Shown here: positions 18,236 to 26,437 of the stretch, in pieces
Layout of the letters: the number at the start of each line of letters is the position of its first letter
Numbering within the stretch: the first letter of the stretch is position 1
Source: Maribacter sp. 4G9
GTDB lineage: Bacteria; Bacteroidota; Bacteroidia; Flavobacteriales; Flavobacteriaceae
Assembly (NCBI RefSeq): GCF_002742265.1
Contig: NZ_MDGL01000045.1
Coordinates: 1 to 64,000 of the forward strand
Reading direction: 5' to 3'
Length of the DNA stretch: 64,000 bases
Notes under the pieces: model-generated
Database searches by the model: none
Told to the model about the DNA's origin: nothing
The model's input: only the letters and a program-made list of their open reading frames with translations
Translations under genes and position numbers: made by a program

Positions 18236-18544
18236 TTACTTGACGATGAGCTTTCTGGTCGCCATTTTATCCTTTTCAAATACCCTAAGGACGTATACGC
18301 CCGCATCCATATCATTCAAAGATAGTTCCTTGCCGATAATGGTAGTTTTGAGGATAAGGGTCCCAAAGACGTCATATACGAAGATTTCCTTTGGGCCGTT
18401 CGTGGCCGTAGTAATGTATACCTTGCCATTTGTAACCGGATTGGGATACATGCTAAAACCTTCTATATCCCCTTGATTTTGGGAACTTTGTCCAAAACCA
18501 ACAGCACAAAAAAGAAAGAAAATAACGAGGTAAAGGTGCTTCAT
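18236..18544 (-). CDS. T9SS type A sorting domain protein without cargo domain
   Basis: A 102-residue protein with a signal peptide (MKHLYLVIFFLFCAVGFGQ), a linker of about 10 residues and a full type A sorting domain. Shared blocks with the neighbour include SMYPNPVTNGKVYITT, KEIFVYDVFGTLIL and DAGVYVLRV. The two genes look like a tandem duplication. The start at 18544 agrees with the promoter at 18572-18603; the frame extends to 18574, but that would begin before the predicted transcript start. A structural, adaptor or decoy role at the surface is only speculation. Confidence 0.85.
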   Translation of the reverse strand: MKHLYLVIFFLFCAVGFGQSSQNQGDIEGFSMYPNPVTNGKVYITTATNGPKEIFVYDVFGTLILKTTIIGKELSLNDMDAGVYVLRVFEKDKMATRKLIVK

Positions 18545-18571
18545 ATATAGCTGGTTACAAATGCTATGCCA

Positions 18572-18603
18572 CAAATATAGGAATTATACCCACTGGACGT
18601 CAA
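18572..18603 (-). promoter_or_regulatory. Promoter of T9SS mini-gene
   Basis: On the minus strand TTG (18603-18601), a 21-base spacer and TATATTTG (18579-18572) match the Bacteroidota consensus. The predicted start of transcription is about 21 bases before the ATG at 18544. The -33 element is embedded in the repeated 16-base motif. Confidence 0.6.
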
Positions 18604-18614
18604 CAGGATAGGCC
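18599..18614. repeat. Copy 2 of the 16-base motif upstream of the T9SS mini-genes
   Basis: GTCAACAGGATAGGCC is nearly identical to the motif at 18155-18170 and occupies the promoter region of the upstream mini-gene. It is either a shared regulator site or a remnant of the duplication that made the two genes. Confidence 0.6.
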
Positions 18615-18642
18615 GCTTTCTTTAAATTTTTCGATGAAATGC

Positions 18643-18681
18643 AAAAAGCCCGTCCGCGAATGGTATCGGGACGGGCTTTTT
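18643..18681 (-). terminator. Terminator of the TonB-dependent receptor gene
   Basis: Perfect 13-base arms (AAAAAGCCCGTCC at 18643-18655 and its complement at 18669-18681) with a 13-base loop and a T-tract on the minus strand. It lies 22 bases after the receptor stop, separating the receptor from the T9SS mini-genes. Confidence 0.9.
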
Positions 18682-18702
18682 ATTCATTTAGATTTTTAGT
18701 CC

Positions 18703-21540
18703 CTAAAATTGGTAACTATATCCTAAAGAAATTGCTTGTCCTGGATATCTGGATGAAAATAGCTTATCTGTTGCTCCAAAGGATTGATACACACTTTCGA
18801 TCTTATCATTAAGTATGTTTTCAAAGCGAAGTGATAGTTTGCTGTTTTTCTCCTTTCCAAACTCTTTGCTTAAGTTAAACTTAAGATTGTGGAAGGGTAA
18901 AGTAAATACATCTGGAATATCCCCGTTACCTACAATTTCCAAGGTCTTGCCCTGAACGTTGTAAACAAGGCCACCTTGCCATCCATTGTCATTGTTGTCA
19001 TAATTGAATCCAACATTTAAAAGAAAGGGTGATTGTCCTTGAAGCGTTCTATAATCCTTAAATTCCTCACCTTCCCTAAGGTTGTCCCTTCGTGCTTCCT
19101 CCTCGTCTTCACTAAAGGATTGACGGGACTCAATTACGGAGACATTGGCATTAAAGGAAAAATCTTGCCAACCAGGGATAAAGTCCATACTTCTTCTAAA
19201 CTCCAGCTCACCACCAAAAACTACCGCGTCACCTAGGTTCAAGGGTATGAACTGACCTCTTGCCTCACGGATGAAGGATAGTTCAATAGGGTCATCAAAG
19301 GTCTTTGCGAAAGCACTTGCGGCAAAGAAGTTGGTCCTTTCACCATAAGCTTCAAATCGTAAATCAAAGTTGTTTATATAGGTGGGTTGGATATTGATAT
19401 TTCCGATAAAAAAGGTACTGGAAACAGGGTCAAAAATCTGTGCATTGGAAGCCTCCTTGAAAGAAGGTCTTGCCGTGGTGCTACTGAAGGATGCCCTAAA
19501 TTTCCTACTTGCCTCTTCGTTGAGGTCATAAATCAGGTTGGCAGATGGAAAGAAATCTGCCTTGTCCAGAAGATTGACGTTATCAAAAACTTCACCGTCC
19601 TGGTTAATGCCTGAATAATAAAGATCAAACTTCTCAAAACGTACACCAAGTATAGCGTTCAACCTTTCGGATAGTTTGAACTCATCACCTACATATCCGG
19701 CAGCTACGGACATTTCTGAATCAAAGGAATCCGAAACATTGGAATCCCTTCTTACGAAAGTCCCTTCACCGGTACTTGGGTCATAGATATTTTCAGGTGC
19801 CAATACTTGGTCTGCATCTCCTCCAAATCCAAGGCTGAAATTACCCTGTCTTGATTGTACGGGGAGGGAAAACTGATCAACCACAAAGTCTCGTTGCTTC
19901 ATGGTGTATGCTCCACCAAACTTTAATTTCGCTTCCCTTCCAAATAGTTGATGCCTTCTGGTAAGGTCGAGTTTTCCTGCTATGTTTATTTCCTCCAAAT
20001 CTCTCCAAATCCTGCTGGGATCACCGGATTCACTGGGGGAGATGGAAAAGTTTCCTGTTTCGGTATTGAACCTAAACGGTGTGGTTCTTAAGTCCTTATC
20101 ATATATTTTTGAAAATGTTGGTGACAATTTCCAAGAAACTTTCCAAGATCCGTCCTCGTTGGAGTGCTCGCCGTTCAACAAAGCATTGGTAATGGAACGT
20201 TGGGTATAGGTCAATACATCTTTAAAGATGGTATTGGAATTGACACTGAAATTGTCCTGCCTAATGTATCCAGCACTTGATTCGCCATTTTGAATGTGTA
20301 ACACATTTAATTTGTATTTTGAAGACTTGCCTTTGAATGAAACCCCCGCAAGACCACTTATTAGGACGTTGTTCACGCCTAAATCACCGGATTGGGTTCT
20401 ATCGTCTATCAGCTCGAAAACCGAAGAGTCTTGATCTTGCTTACGGAAGACTTGACCGTTAACAATGCCTTCATAAAATTCCGTATTGTTTCTATAGGAT
20501 AAAGAGGCCAAATAACCTATTTTTTTGGTACCATCCTCATTCACATTATATTGATTTCCTGCTGTGAAGCCAAAACTAAAATCCATTCCGTTTTGTTCCT
20601 GCAAGGCTTTTAGATTTGAATCGAACAATTGGGTGGTAATCCTTGCAACTTGACCATTTTGCTGTGGCAAGAGGGTTTCAAAGTTTTGTGAAATGGGTAA
20701 ATCCCGCTTTCCCCCGTCATATCCCAATGGATCCGAAACACTGCCATCATAGGTCAAATAGTTATCGTTAAAATGCATGGAGGAATTGTACCCAAGTCCG
20801 GCAGACACACTGTATTCTGCTCTTGTTGGGAAATCTTTGGTAACAATATCTACCACACCTCCGGTAAAGTCGGCAGGTTGATCTGCGGTAGCGGATTTTA
20901 CTACAATAATGTTATCCAGAATGTTGGTGGGGAATATGTCCAATTGAAGGGTGTTTCTATCGGGATCGAGACCTGGCACATCGACACCGTTAAGGATGGA
21001 TTTTGTATATCGGTCACCTAAACCTCTTACATATACAAATTTTCCTCCTTGAACTGAAACGCCCGGCACGGCCTTAATGGCACTGGCAATATCTCCAGCC
21101 CCTGATTTTTTAATACTTTGAATGGAAAGACCATCCAATAAGGCCACGGAATTCTTCTGTAAATTTAAAACGGAAGCCTCCGTATTCTTTGAAACCGTAG
21201 TGGTTACCACCACTTCGTCCAAAGCGTTTGGAAGTGTGTTCAAGGTAACGTCGATTATTTCCTCCGCACCTTGGGCTATGACAACCTCAGAAATCTCCTT
21301 GGTTTCATATCCTAAAAATGAAAATACAACGGTATAGGTGCCAGGCTCTAACTCTAAGACGTATTTTCCATCAAAATCCGAGGTCGTCCCTTTGGTAGTA
21401 CCTTTTATAGTAATATTCGCAAATGGCAATACGTCATTAAATTCACCATCCATCACTGTTCCCGAAATTAAACCCTCTTGTGCGAAGATGGTCTGAATGG
21501 AAAATGCGGCAAGTAAAACAAAAAGCGATTTAAGTTTCAT
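18703..21540 (-). CDS. TonB-dependent receptor with N-terminal carboxypeptidase-regulatory-like domain
   Basis: A 945-residue outer-membrane protein. It has a signal peptide (residues 1-20, cleavage after FAQ), a CarboxypepD-reg-like domain (about 24-105) and a plug (about 130-235: DIASAIKAVPGVSVQGGKF, VYVRGLGDRYTKSILNGV). The 22-strand barrel follows and ends with an aromatic last strand (SLGYSYQF). Such receptors import large or scarce nutrients using TonB energy. There is no SusD partner. Instead the upstream gene encodes a calcium-repeat/beta-helix lipoprotein, and a PhoB/PhoR-like pair is divergent. The substrate is unknown; phosphate or a phosphorylated compound is an inference from the regulators only. 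Confidence 0.93.
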   Translation of the reverse strand: MKLKSLFVLLAAFSIQTIFAQEGLISGTVMDGEFNDVLPFANITIKGTTKGTTSDFDGKYVLELEPGTYTVVFSFLGYETKEISEVVIAQGAEEIIDVTLNTLPNALDEVVVTTTVSKNTEASVLNLQKNSVALLDGLSIQSIKKSGAGDIASAIKAVPGVSVQGGKFVYVRGLGDRYTKSILNGVDVPGLDPDRNTLQLDIFPTNILDNIIVVKSATADQPADFTGGVVDIVTKDFPTRAEYSVSAGLGYNSSMHFNDNYLTYDGSVSDPLGYDGGKRDLPISQNFETLLPQQNGQVARITTQLFDSNLKALQEQNGMDFSFGFTAGNQYNVNEDGTKKIGYLASLSYRNNTEFYEGIVNGQVFRKQDQDSSVFELIDDRTQSGDLGVNNVLISGLAGVSFKGKSSKYKLNVLHIQNGESSAGYIRQDNFSVNSNTIFKDVLTYTQRSITNALLNGEHSNEDGSWKVSWKLSPTFSKIYDKDLRTTPFRFNTETGNFSISPSESGDPSRIWRDLEEINIAGKLDLTRRHQLFGREAKLKFGGAYTMKQRDFVVDQFSLPVQSRQGNFSLGFGGDADQVLAPENIYDPSTGEGTFVRRDSNVSDSFDSEMSVAAGYVGDEFKLSERLNAILGVRFEKFDLYYSGINQDGEVFDNVNLLDKADFFPSANLIYDLNEEASRKFRASFSSTTARPSFKEASNAQIFDPVSSTFFIGNINIQPTYINNFDLRFEAYGERTNFFAASAFAKTFDDPIELSFIREARGQFIPLNLGDAVVFGGELEFRRSMDFIPGWQDFSFNANVSVIESRQSFSEDEEEARRDNLREGEEFKDYRTLQGQSPFLLNVGFNYDNNDNGWQGGLVYNVQGKTLEIVGNGDIPDVFTLPFHNLKFNLSKEFGKEKNSKLSLRFENILNDKIESVYQSFGATDKLFSSRYPGQAISLGYSYQF

Positions 21541-21576
21541 ATGAGTTTAGTTATAACAGGTATTCTTATAGAAATT

Positions 21577-21615
21577 AAGTTGCTCGCCTTACCAAAAATG
21601 TAAGACGAGCAACTT
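21577..21615 (-). terminator. Stem-loop between lipoprotein and TonB-receptor genes
   Basis: Sixteen-base arms (21577-21592 and 21600-21615) with one G:U pair and a 7-base loop. On the minus strand the downstream tract is only weakly T-rich, so partial termination or 3'-end stabilisation of the lipoprotein message is likelier than a full stop. It would let the lipoprotein be made in excess over the receptor. Confidence 0.6.
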
Positions 21616-21653
21616 TATAATTTAAAGTATTTATACTTGATTTTATTTATTTG

Positions 21654-23075
21654 TTAGAAGCCTAAACTTGCTTTTGCATTAGAGTATGTCCAAGCAAAAG
21701 CGGAAGTATCGGCTCCGGTCGTACCTTCAGTTACAGCAGATGAAAATGTCGCGGCATCAGCTTCAAAAGTGGTACTATCCGTAGTATCATTGAATACTTC
21801 AGCGGAAGTAGTAACACCAGTGGGCAACACGATTTCCCAATTGGTGAAAACAAGTGTACCGGCAGTGTAGTTGGCAGCAACACCTGCGTTATCCAATTCA
21901 ACATCAGAAAGCTGTAAATCTGTACCTACTCCGGTGAATCCAGTAACCAATATATTGCTATTGGTGCCTTGGGCATTGGAACGGAAGTCGGCTATTTCAC
22001 CATTCTCCACATTGTTAGAAAGTCCAACAAGAGTTGCATTGGTCAAAGTATAAGCCCCTTGTAGAGATCCTTCAGGACCATCAATTTCCAAAGCATGATC
22101 AGAAATTGCTCCTTGAACGACCATGGCATTATCGATGGTACCGGAATAGGCTTGGTCAATATCCAAACCATCATCCCCTTGGGCCCAAACGAAAAGGTTG
22201 GTTGCGTTCACGGTACCACCAAAGAATTCAACACCATCATCTACGTTACCAACAACTTCTATGTTGTCAATTGTTGTACCTGTTCCAACAGCGCCCAAAG
22301 TAAGACCGTTGATTTCATTACCTTCTCCAATCAAGGCACCGCCATGACGAATGGAGATGTATTGAAGCGTTCCGGAATCATCGGCTGGGTCCGTTCCACC
22401 GTATAAACCTTTGTCACCATCGGTATCGGTTGGCAATCCTTCAATTTGCGCTGCAACGGCGTCCCCGTCAAAAGAAGCAGGTGCATTACCCAATACAATT
22501 AGACCACCCCAAAGACCTCTGTCATTTTGGGTAAGGTTAGTACCAGCAGTCTCACCATAGGCAATATTATCAGAGGCAGAAGTGAAGATAATTGGAGCGG
22601 TTGCGGTACCTGCAGCTTCAATTTTACTTCCTCTGGTAACTACCAATACGGAGGCATTTACCCCAGATCCAGCGTTCGCCTTTATAATAACGCCAGGTTC
22701 AATAGTTAAGGTAGCACCGTTAGTAACAAATACCCTACCATCCAAATTGTAAAGATTATCAGCACTCCAGGTAGTATCTTCAGTAATATCGCTGTCCACT
22801 ACAACAGTTTGCCCAACTTGATTTGAAGCGCCATCGTCTGTAGGATCACAAACATCGCCAATACCATCACCATCAGAATCGGCCTGATCTGCATTCGCAG
22901 TACCAGGACAGTTATCGACATCGTCATTTATACCGTCATTGTCAAAATCCTCGTCTGTAATTACAATAGGGTCAACAGGACCGTCATCGTCGCTACAAGC
23001 TACAAAGGCCAATGAAAAACATACAATGGAAAGACCCAATAACTTCTTCATAGAATTTAAGTTTTTAATTTTCAT
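21654..23075 (-). CDS. Lipoprotein with calcium-binding repeats and beta-helix domain
   Basis: A protein of about 473 residues. A lipoprotein signal ends SLAFVACSDDD. It is followed by thrombospondin-type-3-like acidic repeats (DFDNDGINDDVDNCPG, ADSDGDGIGDVCDP) that should bind calcium. The rest is a right-handed beta-helix-like body, beginning WSADNLYNLDGRVFVTNG and rich in GT/GN turns. The likely location is the outer membrane, facing out. It sits upstream of the TonB-dependent receptor in the same direction and probably captures or delivers its substrate. Two ATGs are possible (23075 or 23051), both leaving an intact signal; the frame itself opens at a TTG at 23102. Confidence 0.85.
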   Translation of the reverse strand: MKIKNLNSMKKLLGLSIVCFSLAFVACSDDDGPVDPIVITDEDFDNDGINDDVDNCPGTANADQADSDGDGIGDVCDPTDDGASNQVGQTVVVDSDITEDTTWSADNLYNLDGRVFVTNGATLTIEPGVIIKANAGSGVNASVLVVTRGSKIEAAGTATAPIIFTSASDNIAYGETAGTNLTQNDRGLWGGLIVLGNAPASFDGDAVAAQIEGLPTDTDGDKGLYGGTDPADDSGTLQYISIRHGGALIGEGNEINGLTLGAVGTGTTIDNIEVVGNVDDGVEFFGGTVNATNLFVWAQGDDGLDIDQAYSGTIDNAMVVQGAISDHALEIDGPEGSLQGAYTLTNATLVGLSNNVENGEIADFRSNAQGTNSNILVTGFTGVGTDLQLSDVELDNAGVAANYTAGTLVFTNWEIVLPTGVTTSAEVFNDTTDSTTFEADAATFSSAVTEGTTGADTSAFAWTYSNAKASLGF

Positions 23076-23161
23076 AATAGTATTATTTGATTTACGCCGC
23101 AAAGAACGCTAGGGGTTGTAAAAGTCGGGTTACCCCCATGTTAAATATGAATTGCAAAAAG

Positions 23162-23198
23162 GTTAACCTAATGTTACTACATTAAATCAACGTTAAGC
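23162..23198. promoter_or_regulatory. Candidate PhoB-like operator: 11-bp-phased direct repeats
   Basis: Related hexamers GTTAAC (23162), GTTACT (23173), ATTAAA (23181) and GTTAAG (23192) form two pairs, each with an 11-base period. That is the repeat spacing typical of OmpR/PhoB-family dimer sites. The array ends five bases before the -33 element of the response-regulator promoter and lies about 90 bases upstream of the divergent lipoprotein gene, so it could serve both. Confidence 0.5.
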
Positions 23199-23202
23199 GA
23201 TT

Positions 23203-23231
23203 TTGTCATACGGGTATAATCTGTACTTTTG
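23203..23231 (+). promoter_or_regulatory. Promoter of the PhoB/PhoR-like operon
   Basis: TTG at 23203-23205, an 18-base spacer and TACTTTTG at 23224-23231 fit the Bacteroidota consensus. The leader to the ATG at 23333 would be about 95 bases. Confidence 0.55.
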
Positions 23232-23332
23232 GTAAATTAACATGTCCAAAATACGATTGGGGATACCGCTAAACCATTGCTTATTAATACTTTTAGTTAC
23301 CTCAGACCATTAAAGACCAAACCATAGGAAAA

Positions 23333-24019
23333 ATGAAGAAAAAGGATATTACCATACTTTTAGTGGATGACGAACCGGATATTTTGGAAATCTTAAGTTA
23401 TAACCTCTCTTCCGAAGGCTATGAGATCATTACGGCCAAAAACGGTGCTGAGGGTGTGAGCAAGGCCAAAAAGAAGCTCCCTGATTTGATTATCCTAGAT
23501 GTCATGATGCCCGAGATGGACGGTATTGAGGCATGCGAAATCATGAGGAAGACGCCGGGATTGGAAAATACCATAATTACCTTTTTGACCGCCCGAGGCG
23601 AGGATTATTCACAGGTGGCCGGTTTTGATGCGGGCGCCGATGACTACATTACAAAACCCATAAAACCAAAGGTTTTGGTTAGCAAGGTAAATGCCTTGCT
23701 TAGAAGATTGTCCAAGGAGGATGGGCCCGTAGATGACATTACCAAGGTGGGGGACATCGTCATCAACAGGGAAGAATACAAGATCATCAATCATGGGGAG
23801 GAAATCATCCTTCCGCGAAAAGAGTTTGAACTATTGGCCCTGTTGACCTCAAAGCCCAACAAGGTTTTTAAGCGAGAGGTCATCTTGGACCGGGTTTGGG
23901 GCAATGAGGTGGTCGTTGGCGGAAGGACCATTGATGTCCACATACGTAAGCTACGTGAGAAAATAGGGGAAGATCATTTTAAGACCGTTAAAGGCGTAGG
24001 GTATAAGTTTGTACTGTAA
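23333..24019 (+). CDS. OmpR/PhoB-family response regulator
   Basis: A 228-residue regulator. The receiver domain has the acidic pair D12/D13, phospho-acceptor D56 (LIILDVMMPEMDG), T86 (FLTARGED) and K108 (YITKPIKP). The winged-helix domain ends VGGRTIDVHIRKLREKIG ... TVKGVGYKF, as in PhoB/PhoP-type regulators. Its stop overlaps the kinase start by one base (TAATG). The divergent lipoprotein/TonB-receptor pair and the phased repeats between them make those genes the obvious candidate targets. Calling it PhoB rather than another OmpR-family member is inference. Confidence 0.95.
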   Translation: MKKKDITILLVDDEPDILEILSYNLSSEGYEIITAKNGAEGVSKAKKKLPDLIILDVMMPEMDGIEACEIMRKTPGLENTIITFLTARGEDYSQVAGFDAGADDYITKPIKPKVLVSKVNALLRRLSKEDGPVDDITKVGDIVINREEYKIINHGEEIILPRKEFELLALLTSKPNKVFKREVILDRVWGNEVVVGGRTIDVHIRKLREKIGEDHFKTVKGVGYKFVL

Positions 24020-25086
24020 TGGCCGTACGATCTAAAAAATCCTATAGGTTTGCCTTTCGGTCGGCATTATACATAGGAGCTATTTCCTTTTTTGTTCTTG
24101 GAGGTCTTTTTTGGTATTTGAATATGTTTGACGGGTTGCTATTGGGCATTGCCTCCTTCCTTATTTTCACCCTTTCCTTTGTGACCCTTCAATTAAGGAT
24201 CGAACGATTCATCTACCGCCGGATCAAGAAAATTTATGACGATGTGGAATTGTTGGAATCCACGCCGCTCTCCACCAACCCGGTAACCACGGATATGCGT
24301 ACCCTGACCGCCGAAATTGAGAAATTTGCCAAGGACAAGAAGATAGAAATCGATACGCTTAAAATAAGGGAAGAATACCGAAAGGATTTTTTGGGTAATG
24401 TTTCGCACGAACTAAAAACCCCATTATTTACGGCGCAGGGCTATTTGGAAACCCTTTTGGATGGGGCCATAGAGGATAAGAACATTCGGAGAAAGTATAT
24501 TTCCCGGGCCAACAAGGCCGTGGAGCGGCTTATTTATATCGTGAGGGACCTAGATTTGATTACCAAATTGGAGGTGGGCGATTTACGCTTGGAAAAGGAG
24601 GATTTCAATATTATCGAGCTCATTCAAAATGTTTTTGATCTCTTGGAAATGAAGGCCCACAAAAAGAAAATTGTCCTCACTTTTGATATGGCCTATCCAA
24701 ACCCTATAATGGTATATGCCGATAAGGAAAAAATCCAACAAGTATTGACCAACCTGCTTGTAAATTCCATTAAATATGGGAACGAGAACGGCACTACCGA
24801 GGTAAGCGTTGAAAATTTGGTAAAGAACAAGGTTATTGTACGGGTGACCGATAACGGGGAGGGCATCCCTGTCAATCACTTGCCCAGATTGTTCGAACGT
24901 TTTTACAGGGTTGATCCAAGTGGTAGTAGAAAGGAAGGTGGAAGTGGCCTTGGTCTGTCCATCGTAAAGCACGTTATAGAGGCCCACGGCGAGAAAATTT
25001 ACGTGGAGAGTTCCGAGGATGTGGGCTCCGAGTTTTCCTTCACCCTGGAGAAGAGCAAGTTGGAAAATACAAAATCCAAAAAATAA
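24019..25086 (+). CDS. PhoR-like sensor histidine kinase
   Basis: A 355-residue kinase with two N-terminal membrane helices (about 14-34 and 38-58), separated by only a few residues, so there is no real periplasmic sensor domain. The H-box FLGNVSHELKTPLFT puts the phosphorylated His at residue 130. The N-box QVLTNLLVNSIKYG, G1 VTDNGEGIP, F-box LFERFYRVD and G2 GGSGLGLSIVKHV follow. Signal input is presumably within the membrane or through a partner, as known for PhoR with the Pst system. Confidence 0.94.
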   Translation: MAVRSKKSYRFAFRSALYIGAISFFVLGGLFWYLNMFDGLLLGIASFLIFTLSFVTLQLRIERFIYRRIKKIYDDVELLESTPLSTNPVTTDMRTLTAEIEKFAKDKKIEIDTLKIREEYRKDFLGNVSHELKTPLFTAQGYLETLLDGAIEDKNIRRKYISRANKAVERLIYIVRDLDLITKLEVGDLRLEKEDFNIIELIQNVFDLLEMKAHKKKIVLTFDMAYPNPIMVYADKEKIQQVLTNLLVNSIKYGNENGTTEVSVENLVKNKVIVRVTDNGEGIPVNHLPRLFERFYRVDPSGSRKEGGSGLGLSIVKHVIEAHGEKIYVESSEDVGSEFSFTLEKSKLENTKSKK

Positions 25087-25104
25087 GGGCCTTCTCAATT
25101 TTCT

Positions 25105-25112
25105 TAGCTTTG
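25105..25112 (+). promoter_or_regulatory. Candidate trmB promoter, -7 element
   Basis: TAGCTTTG matches TAnnTTTG and lies 20 bases before the trmB GTG. No TTG is present at the -33 spacing, so support is partial. Confidence 0.35.
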
Positions 25113-25131
25113 TGGTTTTAAAGAACTAATT

Positions 25132-25800
25132 GTGGGCAGTAAGAACAAGCTAAAAAGATTCAAGGAAAACGAAACCTTTCCAAACGTAATCCAACCAACC
25201 CGGCAAGAAGTCACCAATGGTTTTGTATACCAGGGAAATTGGAAGGCACATTTTAAAAACGACCATCCGATCGTACTGGAACTGGGTTGCGGAAAAGGCG
25301 AGTACACCATAGGTCTGGCCAAGAGGAACCCGCATAAGAATTTCATAGGCATCGATATCAAGGGCGCCAGATTTTGGAGGGGCGCCAAAACTGCCTTGGA
25401 GGAAGAATTGTCAAATGTAGCCTTTCTAAGAACCCAAATAGAGCTGGTGGACCTTTTGTTTGGAAAAAACGAGGTTTCTGAAATCTGGATTACTTTTCCA
25501 GACCCCCAAATCAAGTACAAACGTACCAAACATAGAATGACCAATGCGGCTTTTTTGGAGAAATACAAACGAATTTTGGAGCCCCAAGGATTGATGCATC
25601 TTAAGACCGATAGTGAGTTTATGCACGGCTATACGTTGGGACTATTGCATGGTATGGGGCTGGATGTTATTTACGCCAATCACGACGTCTACAAAAATGA
25701 AGGCAGCCCAAAGGATGTCTTGGAGATACAGACATTCTACGAAAATCAGTATCTTGAGAAGGGGAAACCCATAACCTATATTCAGTTTAGGATACACTAG
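25132..25800 (+). CDS. trmB: tRNA (guanine-N7)-methyltransferase
   Basis: A 222-residue SAM-dependent enzyme that methylates G46 of tRNAs. The SAM loop is ELGCGKGEYTIGLAKRNP (about 47-64). The TrmB signature is present as WITFPDPQIKYKRTKHR (about 121-137). Translation starts at GTG (MGSKNKLKRFKENETF), the conserved N-terminus in this group. It heads a tight run with a LysE-type exporter (3-base gap) and an alkyltransferase-like gene (4-base gap). Confidence 0.95.
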   Translation: MGSKNKLKRFKENETFPNVIQPTRQEVTNGFVYQGNWKAHFKNDHPIVLELGCGKGEYTIGLAKRNPHKNFIGIDIKGARFWRGAKTALEEELSNVAFLRTQIELVDLLFGKNEVSEIWITFPDPQIKYKRTKHRMTNAAFLEKYKRILEPQGLMHLKTDSEFMHGYTLGLLHGMGLDVIYANHDVYKNEGSPKDVLEIQTFYENQYLEKGKPITYIQFRIH

Positions 25801-25803
25801 CTC

Positions 25804-26433
25804 ATGCAACATTTGCTCATCCTTTTCTTCGCTACCTTTTCAGCGGCGTTCATGGCCACGGTACCGCCGGGTCTTTTGAATTTAAATGCCGCCAAGACCA
25901 GTGTGGAGAAAAATAAGCTTAACGGGGTTATTTTTAGTCTAGGGGTATCTACGGTCATTATGTTACAGGCAACCATAGCTGTTTTTATCTCTAAATTCCT
26001 GGATAGAAACCCCCAAGTGGTATCTACCCTGCTGGAAGTGGCCATCGTAGTCTTCGCCTCTTTGGCAGTCTATTTTTTCATAGCTGCCAAACGAAACAAA
26101 AAAGCAAAGATCAAGGCGATCAAAATCAGTAAGCGCAATAGTTATCTAAAGGGAATGTTTCTCGCCGCGCTTAATTTTTTGACGATTCCTTACTACAGCG
26201 GACTGAACATCATGTGGAATGCATCGGGTTGGATCAAGTTCATGTTTTTGGATATAGCCATCTTCGTTTTGGCGGCCGGATTGGGCACCTTTTCGGTGCT
26301 GTACCTGTATGTATTTTACTTTGACAAACTGGAGCAAAAGACAAATCGGTTTGAAAAAAATGCGAACTACATTCTTTCCTTTCTAATGGTGATTTTGTTG
26401 ATAATCACCGTTGTTCGGGTATTAAATCGGTAG
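25804..26433 (+). CDS. LysE family amino-acid exporter-like protein
   Basis: A 209-residue inner-membrane protein with about six helices and the LysE/RhtB N-terminal pattern FMATVPPGLLNLNAAKTS (GP in helix 1), then VIFSLGVSTVIMLQA. The family exports amino acids or related small molecules; the substrate is not readable. It is packed between trmB and the MGMT-like gene. Confidence 0.85.
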   Translation: MQHLLILFFATFSAAFMATVPPGLLNLNAAKTSVEKNKLNGVIFSLGVSTVIMLQATIAVFISKFLDRNPQVVSTLLEVAIVVFASLAVYFFIAAKRNKKAKIKAIKISKRNSYLKGMFLAALNFLTIPYYSGLNIMWNASGWIKFMFLDIAIFVLAAGLGTFSVLYLYVFYFDKLEQKTNRFEKNANYILSFLMVILLIITVVRVLNR

Positions 26434-26437
26434 GTAC

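Noticed and set aside
24583-25098. Minus-strand open frame of 171 codons inside the PhoR-like kinase gene
   Set aside because: It is fully antisense to a well-conserved kinase domain and has no recognisable motif.
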